Assembly (NCBI GenBank): GCA_037389465.1
Contig: JAZARR010000110.1
Coordinates: 3,105,501 to 3,169,500 of the forward strand
Length of the DNA stretch: 64,000 bases
Reading direction: 5' to 3'
Source: Baylisascaris procyonis
Taxonomy: Eukaryota > Nematoda > Chromadorea > Rhabditida > Ascarididae
This document shows, one piece after another, positions 55,298 through 64,000 of the stretch. The position numbers and the translations under genes are program-made. Within the stretch, counting starts at the first letter, position 1. Each line of letters opens with the position of its first letter. The notes under the pieces are model-generated. The model did not search any database and had not been told where the DNA came from. It saw nothing but the letters and a program-made list of their open reading frames with translations.

Positions 55298-56621
55298 ACA
55301 AAATCGGTGACTTGCTTTTTCACCAACTACAGCCGAAGTCGGTTTGTAAGAATCGCGTGAACACGTGGAGAACGTTTCGAACTGCAAAAACCATTTCACA
55401 CATGTTGTAATAAAGACCGATTTAGCAGTGGAACACGTAAACGAGATCATTTTCGATGTTTCCTTCTATCAGAAGCCTCTTGTTCGCTGTTCAATTTTTT
55501 TACGATATTTCATTGTGACATAAGAACCGATTGACGAATATAGAAGTGTTTAATTTAATTAGCAAAGCACATTAGCGATTAAAGGAAAAGCACAAAATGC
55601 GCAAAAGACACAATAAAAAGCATCACTAGCGATAGTGGCAAAAATAAAAACAAACAAACAAGTGCGGTCCATTCACCGCTCAAAAGTTTTACAATGCAAC
55701 CAACTGTCAGCAACGATAAATGCAACAAAACGCGATAAAGGAGTTGGTCATTAAAATGTTTAATAGCAAGAGGTATATAGAAAAAAACCGATTAAATGAT
55801 AGAATATAAATAAATAAGAGAAGAAGAAATAAATAAATTCGCAATAAGTATTCAAGTGCTTCATGTCGTTATATTACGCATCATCGTTGTTATGAATTTA
55901 CTGAATCTGAAAATAAGTTTTCTAGTTTATCGAGCTTTTTTTTTTGTACTACGTATGCAACATTTATATTTTCAGGCTAGCTAATAAAATCCAACTTAGA
56001 ATATTTGCATTCACCTAAAAATTTGCATATACCTTTCATCGTTATTGAGTTGTGTCAATTAATCATTTCACAATTTAAAGAAGCTATCAAAGCAGAGCTA
56101 TTTAGTTGAGAATTTTATGCTTTCAGAAACGTACCGCTGATTTTATATGACATTTTATGAGGTGAATAATTTTCAGCCATATGGGTTTTTTTTTTTTTAA
56201 ATCGTCTTACGATCAAGTCAAGCAAGAATAAAATATTTCAAGATATTTCAGTTTTCAATTCATTATTTTTTAGAAATTTACATTTCATTAAGTCATTAAT
56301 TAATAATATTTTCAAAGGAAAGAAGTCGCGAAAATTGCCTGACAAGAGCACTACATCATCTTCACTATACAAGTGATCGGCGAATAAATACATCCAGTCG
56401 CAAGTCATATGCATTACCTAAATTACCTAAAATTAATTGAATGTATTACTTAGTATCTAAAATGTTACAGCAAGTATAATGAGAGATTATATACCTTATT
56501 AAATGACATATGTGCATCTCAGTACATCGAAATTATTAAAGATTTATATCTAAATTATTTTCCCAAAGATCTTATTGTTGAGTAATAGCGAGTTGCCACT
56601 AAATAAAACTGATAAGAAAGA

Positions 56622-59600
56622 TCATCTAACCTTTTTAATATCAAATCGACTATGCTCATCGAGAACTGCTATATAGCTTCGAAAACAAGCAGCTATGAGA
56701 AGTGCAATATAATTATATAATTTAGTCGTAAATGGAATAAAAATTGATTGATGGGCAATAGCAATAATACGATAGAATGAACCTTTGAATGGATCACTCA
56801 CCGCCGGACAAATTATGCAATTAAGATTCACTTGCGTATACTGAAAGCAAATAATTCTAGATAGGATTTGTGTAGATATGCAATCACTAGGGAAATATTT
56901 CATTATGAAGGGAGGGGGAAGAAGGAATGGAATACTAAGAAATGGAGTGGGTTAGAGAAGAAAGAGCATCCTTTTGTATCATCAATATTATATAAAAAAA
57001 TAATGCAAAAGATGGAATGAGTTGTCTGGACAAAAAATCCGTAATGCATTTAATCGTTCACTGTGACGATCAGGCATATGTAACGGCCATATATTACAAG
57101 ATTACTATTATGATATATGCAATGAATAAAATAGCTTTATTAAACACTAATAGGAATGGAAGATTATCGCTGTGGGAAAAAATTTTTTGGGTTCCTTGAT
57201 ATCTAATTTTGTGGACTTTTTTTACCTCGAAATCTCATAGATTTTTACAATGGAAACTATAAAAATACTCACCAATCCAACAAATTGCAATATAGTGAAA
57301 TGATAGAGAATTATAATAGAAAAACATAAAATAGGCCATCCCATGTTTGTTAATGATTCCGGTATAAATGCACCTAAAATATTCGAAAAAAATTATATGC
57401 AAAAATTTCTTTTTGCATATAAAATTTTCTCTAAGCGAAGTAAATAGTAAAAATAGCAGCAATCGAAAATATTGAATTCGGGGTGCATAAACAATCAGAT
57501 GCATCAAAAATTTTAGAAGGAATTTGTTCTAAACCGCTAATAGGTAACGACCGAGAGTGATAAACTGAGAACCACCAAGAACTAGTAGTAACGACCAAGA
57601 TAAACGTCAACAAACTGTGTTCGAAGAGTTCGTACATAGAACCACTTTTATATTAGTATAATAAGCTGATTGATTGTGCTCATCTATTACGATATGATCT
57701 TACTGCAAAACGACCGCGTTAAGAGTACTATATTTTAGAAGTGATCGACTTAGGACTAGTTCCCAGTTGACGCCGATACAGAGACAAATTGCTAAAATGA
57801 GATGTATTTGAGTGTTTGACTTGCTTACCTATTCACCCACTACCGTAAGTGTCACTATTTAATTTCTATTAAATAAATGAATTAAACTGCTTGAAGAAAC
57901 ATTCCCTGTCATTTTATCAAAGGGAATATTTCAAAATTCGAAAATACACGAAATTAGGAACTGAAATTTTCCTTCAAAAAATTTTCAGAAATTATATTCG
58001 AAGCTATTGTTTTAAGACTTCAGCAAAAAAAAAATTTTTTTTATAGATCAGAAATTTGGATTGCTATATTGGAACGTCGCTTACTTACCTTCTAGGTAGA
58101 TCATATATATTGGAATTAGTATAATCAAAATATGTTGTACATAATATATGAACACTTCGCCAGGAAGCTGCAATTATATACAATTATTTAATCTGCGCAC
58201 ATATGTTTGCCATTAAAGAAAAGAATATAAAAGAAATATTGATCTACAATCACCACATATGTACTCCGTCTGAATGTATCACAACTTGAAGGTTCTGCAG
58301 CATTAATATAAGACTGAATTCCTTTATGGCGAACAGTAAAGCATCAATTTCATGTATAGTTTTTTTTTGAAATGCGTCTACATTACTCTGCATCGAACTC
58401 TTGCCATACCAACCGGTTCCATTAATGAAACGAATCACAAAATAACATGTAAAAGTCAAAAATAAAGTGCACTATCATCTACTTAGTCAAATATCGTCAT
58501 ATTCGACGTTTCATTTGTATGATGTCATATATCGCAACATCATAAGGTGAACATTTGGAACAGATATAACGCTATGACATTTGAAAGATGTGACAAGAAA
58601 TCTGATCATCATAGATCATTGCTGTTATTATCGCATCAATGGAGCCTTAAATTGTAGTTAATAACGAATGCTGACGTTTGGAAAATAATTTTCCACCTAA
58701 GCTGCAATCAAGCTCGAAAATCGGCTTAAGAAATACTCCAATGGAATTGATGTATTAAAATCATTACTTTGAAGATTTATGATTTAAAAAAATAATAAAT
58801 GGAAAAAATTTAAAAAAATATAATACTTACTAAACGTGTATTTAAGATTGGGAATATAATAGCAAGAATTGCACCAGGAATCGTATACATATGAAATCGA
58901 AAAATGAGACATGTAATTCGTCGATTGGATTTCATCGTTAATAAAGCTAATTGAAGAATTGTTGTTATATGGCAAGGATTGAGTAGAAATATTGCAGTTC
59001 TAAAATATGCTATTCGTTTGCTCAAAGTATAATAGCTATGCTAGTCGACTAGCATTCAGTTTTTTTTTGACTCCGTCTATCGTCTCTATTGCAACTTCAA
59101 ATTATCAGAAATGTGCCTTTTGTTTTATATCTGTTCAAAATCTAGTTAAACTGTTGATATAAACCCGTTATTTTGTGGGTGTTCAATAAATTAGGAAAAT
59201 GAGACAAAGAAAAACAGAGAATAAGTCAGTGAGCATTATTAGATTTAATTAGGTCAATATATATAGGTAGTGCAGTATTTACGGAAACGGAACATATTGC
59301 CCACGTCGTTGCTGCTGATTTTGATAAGTAAAACTTTTTGAAAAGTGCCACCTTAATATTTGACGGACTTAATTATCCTTTTTTTACCGTTGACTGATAT
59401 GTCAGTTTAGGTGAACTCTACCTATGGCACAAAGTACTAATAGTGTCTTGTGGGATGTTATTGGGGCCATATTATCTTACGATAGATTTGGAGCTAGTGT
59501 AAATTCGCTACAAAACAGCAGTAAGAATTTGTTGCATTTTGAGAGATCGTTTTCTTCATTTAATATAACACTCACCTTCAAGTTAAAAAAATAACGCTAT

Positions 59601-61729
59601 TAAAAAATATTTGCCGTGGGAAATTGAATGTTCAGTTATGAAATGTGGGAAGGAAGTCCAATAAGAAAAATTGCCAATAGACGAAAACAAATACCATGGG
59701 AAGAAGGAAAACTTGAAATAATCTTGTCGTTAATAATGTAAATAAAAGTGGATAAGAATAGAACATACTTGATATGATTGAAATGCATTATCCAAAAAAT
59801 ACATTTCTGTTTTATTTACATCCATTACCTTGAGATTATTTTAAATGCGAGTTCAACCCCAAAAACAAGACTATAGATAGCGATCGCTGAATAGCGAAGT
59901 GTACTTTCATCCTCTGCAAGAAATATTTCATTGTAGCATGGTGATGCGCTCGCCGAAGATATCAAAGAAGATTCTGTTGATCCCTGAAAAAAAAAAAGAA
60001 CCTTTTGGCCGAAATGCTAGCTTAAGAGCTCTTCCACGAGTTATATTTATTGAAAGCCATCAAAATAGATGTGCCAAGTATGAGAAAACCTGGAAGAATT
60101 AATAAACAACATAGGAAAACATGAACAAATGAATGACTAGTGTAGTGAGGCACGAGGAACTCATTTCTGACAATATTCCTCATAGAAATTCCATTTGTCA
60201 AAACATTTTCATCGCTTTATGTTTGTGTTATCTGAGCAATGAGGAGCACTGCGGTTACCGTAAATTAATATGGGCTCTTTCCTGAAAAGAAAGAAAGCCA
60301 GGGAAGGGGTCGGAGAGACGATCTAGTATGTGAGTGAGATAAAGGCAGATGTAGCTACCTTAGATTGAATAACCACTTCTTAAAACACCGTCCTTTCAAT
60401 TTTATTTAATTAAAAACCAAGCACATTTTAGCTAAATTCCGTTGGCGTCAAGGCATCTCATTGTTAAGTATTTCTAGTGCCTTAGCGCTTTCTGTCGGGG
60501 TTACCTTCTTATAAAATCACTCCCCTGGGCAGCTTTCCCCAATGGGAATCCTCTCCCTGTATCGCAATATTCAAAAGCGCCTCTTACTTTCAATTTTATT
60601 TCAGTATAAATCAAACTTGCTTCCGCTAGACTTCGATGGCATCAACGTCGAAGTTTAGCCTACAATCTTTGCTCTATTCCCGTAAATTTTTGAATTCATG
60701 ATTGGTTGGAAGGTAGTCAATGCCAATTATCGATCCAACAAGAGCACTTACATCCCATAGCGCTAATGAATCGACAGAACCGTGTCGTGACCGATATCCA
60801 CTATTCGGTCGTTTCGATTGTTTTCGTGATTGATGAAACGAAAATGCTGTTTCGAGATTTCCCAACGAGTAGCCAATTGCATATATACTTATGGGCACAA
60901 AAAATAATGTCTCGATTAGTCGTTGCCGTATCGGTAGATACTAAACAATCGGTATCGATTCAACGTCTATTATTATTGACGATTGCATTGGATTGCAATT
61001 GACATTACTATATTTCACTTATGTGACCATTAATTGCGTCGTATAGAAAAGCTTGTGATTTGAAAGTGCGCCGAATCTGGCTACATTACAAATTGCTAAA
61101 CAATGGCGAATATATGCACTTTATTGCCACTCTTTTTATCATCAATGTAATCAATTTCAGGTCAAACCAATTAAAAAGCTTGCCAAACGTTGTTGAATCG
61201 GCTGAAATGACGACCTGAATTATCAAATCAGACAGTTTAAAACCTAGCAATAACAGAATCACCGCATATTTTCGCATAATGCAACATCATGGCCTGAATT
61301 TGCTGCACCGATGCCGCAGTGTGAGAGGCTTTCAAGAAAACCCCTTCAGTATCCCATACATGGTAACAGGTGTCAAGGTGATTCTAAAGTCTGCATCGCA
61401 ACCCAACTGCTAGTTTTTTATTATAGCCTCTGATGCATCCTTTCGAAACACTCTTCTTTCAAATGCAATGTTTGAATCTTTTTAAATTGTCAATTGCACG
61501 GATTTTCCCAGTATAGTCTTATCCTTTTCCGAGTGGTACAATTCTGACGTCGGGATCTTTGTTTCATGCTCGGCATTAGGAATGCTTGTTTTCAAATATT
61601 AGCCGATGATTATGAGGAATGTAATGCTTCTAAAGAAATTCAAAAACAGACCTGAACACAATTGGGACCACCATTGCCTTCAATTGAAAAATTCACACCT
61701 CCAACAGTGAATTCCCGTAAAATATTCAT
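56622..61729 (-). CDS. TMEM164 homologue, predicted membrane lipid acyltransferase, 7 exons, 329 aa
   Basis: In vertebrates TMEM164 is a multipass membrane acyltransferase placing polyunsaturated acyl chains on ether phospholipids, linked to ferroptosis and autophagy. Exons: 61729-61652, 60940-60752, 59983-59829, 58999-58831, 58167-58089, 57373-57273, 56840-56622 (990 nt, all phases agree, TGA). Family marks in order: GNGGPNC near residue 20-25; QRLIETLFF opening the first helix; the diagnostic LLNPCH (146-151) whose Cys is the proposed catalytic residue; HMYTIPGAILAIIFPILNTRL-type helix; YYVQH; and QVNLNCIICPAVSDPF (about 260-275). An unusually Ser/Arg/Lys-rich loop of about 60 residues (residues 55-115) separates the first two helices. 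The start is the first ATG after an in-frame stop. The last exon could instead splice at AAAAG/GTTAGA, but no further exon was found. Confidence 0.92.
60385..60660 (+). repeat. diverged tandem duplication in TMEM164 intron 2
   Basis: The word TTTCAATTTTATTT followed by similar text (TTCCGTTGGCGTCAAG beside CTTCGATGGCATCAACG) occurs at about 60393 and about 60589, roughly 196 bases apart, suggesting an old local duplication. Confidence 0.3.
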
Positions 61730-64000
61730 ATCAGAGTTGAATGTGAAAACTGATCACCGAAATTTACAATCATCGGTCGGAAGACTAGTGATTAGATAAT
61801 CAAATGCTGCAAATGGATGTTTTATTAGTACAAACAATGCGCCTAAATTGTATTTGCCTTTATAGTTGTGTTGCATGCATTGCAATTCGTACTTTAAAGC
61901 AATGCTGTATTATAATGCACAGTGTATGGATATAATTTTGCATTGTGCACTTGCGCCGTATTGCGCTACGTCCATCCTGCTGTAATGCGTACTATATATT
62001 TGTGCGCTATTGCAGTGTGTAGCCAAAAATTAAAAAAAAAAAAAACACTACAGAAGCGCGTCTTGCACTTATTTCGCGAATCAAGTAGGGCCATTAATTA
62101 GCAGGTTACTGATTGGAGTCATCGTCCGTTTACGGTTTGATTTAGAAGAATTTCTGAACTAATCGAAGTTTATAATAAATTCCACCTCAATCTCGCAAGA
62201 GATACTCCACAAGGAATATATCGAAAATAGCATTTGATGAGAAAGCAGAAGTTAAGATATTTAAATTCCTTAAAGTAAATATTCAAATTGAATGCGAAGA
62301 ATATTTCATACTTGCTAAACATTGACATAGGATGGCAGTTATGTTTTAATTTTTCTAAATAAGCATTCAAGTGAAGTGATATAAACGGAAGTCGCTCGCA
62401 ATGCAAGTTCGAATGCCTCTCTCCTTGGGGACGCCTATATATAGATAGCTACATTAGAAAAATTCGAAAGGCTTTTCATTTACGTCAAAGATCTCAATAC
62501 GTTTAATTAAGCTCTATTCAATAATATATTATCTATACGAATAATGATAAACGGAAAAAAGAATTTAAAAGAGGAGCTCCACGAATTGGTAAGGTTTCGA
62601 AGAGGAAGGAAGCCGAGTGTAATGAGGCGGAATAACCATCTAAGACCGCAGAAAATAGTTGTTTCAGAGCAGCACTGAATAAGGAGCGATAAAGGAATTG
62701 ATTATTTGCGATAAATGTTTTATTTATTGAAGTAAAATAGGCATAAAGTAAACGCACAATGAAAGTGGAGTAAAAGTTGAGTAAATGTACTATAAAAATA
62801 AAGTTAAAATGAATGTACCAACTTCGGAAGTAAATTCTTTTTGGCATACCTAACGATCGCTATTGCGATAATTGTGCAGAATGCCAAAAATTTGTTTCAA
62901 TGAAAAATAAACGAAACGAGTGCACAAACTCTACTGCAAAATTGTTTATCGCTAATTACTTAGCGACTATATTCATTATTTCTTAATCGCTGACCTCTGA
63001 CACAAAGAAATCGTAGAATTCCCTCAAGCGAATACCAAAGTTATACTGATGACTTTGGAATTCGACTTTACACAAGTTATGTGATGGCTGTGAATATATA
63101 TGTATGTGCCTATCAGTCACTCAGTCTGTCTGTTTGTCTTTATATGACCTCACACAAATCGTCGGCTCATTGCTCACGATTTCTGCTCAAATTTTTTAGA
63201 TTACTTAGTTTCAGTTTGCTGCTTAGCTTTTTAGCCGAAATTTTCCATCCAGACTCAGAAGAAATGAAATAGATTAGAATGGTTTTGTTCGTAATTAATA
63301 AATTATGAGCTACGCTTGATCAAAAAGATTAATTAATTTGAAAACTGTTTCGCTTTTGGAAAAGTTTTTGAAATTTTTACTCGTTTTCGATGCTAATTCA
63401 CCATCTGACTATGGCTTACTTCCATAAAATTTGGCATTTGAAAGTAAACTTTCAACTTCCTCATTTTACCTCTTTCTTTCTCTTCTTGACTGGAATCGAA
63501 AGGAAAGGAAATTGTCCATGTTTAATCAAAAGTATGCAAATCGTTGTTCTCTAAGTGTATGTCTGAAGCAATACTTAGGAATAATAAAAGAAAGAGTAAA
63601 GTAATCAGATTTGCTTTTAAACAAACAATTAAGAAGTAATAGAAAAAACTGGAATGAAAAATATTGAGAACTTTTCAGAATAAACGCATATTTCTATATT
63701 TTTATTAAACAGAATGCCCTAAGAAAGCCAATAAAAATGCAGTGGTAAAAAGAGAAGGCAATAGTTGAAAATGAGTCTCAACTGCTAAACGCATCCATAG
63801 TGACGGTGAATGTCGTCCATGTGAAAGGCGGAGCTATACAGCGCGTAAGATCCACGTAATTTGCGCAATTTCCCTTAGCATCTATTCACATCCGAATTAA
63901 ACTTACATAAAGGTGCTGCTGTACTTTTGTAGGTATATAAATTATTCGACTAAACAATATTACTGAAAGCAATTAAGTAGAAATAATGCAAAATACCAAA
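61730..64000. other. upstream flank of TMEM164, no gene seen
   Basis: No family-like exon on either strand. A stretch around 61850-62020 has recurring GTATTGC/TGCATT words without a clear period. The remainder is unremarkable AT-rich DNA. The next gene is presumably outside the window. Confidence 0.5.

Larger units (their letters stand above)
51247..56621. other. 5.4 kb intergenic region between PTR and TMEM164 genes
   Basis: Upstream region of PTR and 3' flank of TMEM164. Contains a 30 bp tandem duplication (52246), a tRNA-like element (54588) and a TA microsatellite (55238). Frames such as minus 52672-52905 show no family likeness. No gene called. Confidence 0.5.

Overview
This 64 kb window is AT-rich nuclear DNA from a nematode. 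The evidence is two cuticle collagen genes of the SQT-1/ROL-6 type (nematode-specific N-terminal domain, furin-type R-x-K-R site, interrupted Gly-X-Y blocks, CPKYC C-terminus), a Patched-related (PTR) transporter-like gene, GT-AG introns with TTTCAG-type acceptors, and likely trans-splice acceptors 10-30 bases upstream of several start codons. Introns of several hundred bases up to 8.9 kb suggest a parasitic or clade III-like genome rather than Caenorhabditis, but the species cannot be named from the sequence.

Layout: six protein-coding genes could be assembled exon by exon, each with phase-consistent joins. (1) 1010-5916, minus: very-long-chain fatty acid elongase (ELO family), 6 exons, 300 aa. 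(2) 12750-16388, plus: TRM6, non-catalytic subunit of the tRNA m1A58 methyltransferase, 8 exons, 413 aa. (3) and (4) 21257-24689 and 27546-31064, both minus: tandem cuticle collagen paralogues of 300 and 294 aa with the same six-exon structure. (5) 34487-51238, minus: PTR sterol-sensing-domain protein, 14 exons, 839 aa. (6) 56622-61729, minus: TMEM164 homologue, 7 exons, 329 aa. Between TRM6 and the first collagen lie a decayed Cys-rich/membrane-anchored coding remnant (17.4-18.0 kb) and a small unassigned ORF (18475-18750).

The least ordinary part is intron 10 of the PTR gene (36541-45461). It holds a satellite array of about 13 monomers of 514-515 bp (38.1-44.7 kb) with alternating A/B monomer types, that is, a dimeric higher-order repeat of about 1029 bp. 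A GC-rich nested palindrome lies on one side of the array and a GC-rich, strongly self-complementary element on the other. A miRNA-precursor-like hairpin lies in intron 1 of the same gene.

Functional themes are lipid and cuticle biology: an elongase, a sterol-sensing PTR protein, a TMEM164-type lipid acyltransferase and two collagens. A perfect DR1 nuclear-receptor motif lies inside the elongase gene, with a second compound motif 4.3 kb upstream of its start. The genes are separate transcription units spaced by kilobases and show no operon-like spacing. Exon models are manual reads without transcript evidence. Splice sites were chosen by GT/AG, phase and protein-family continuity.
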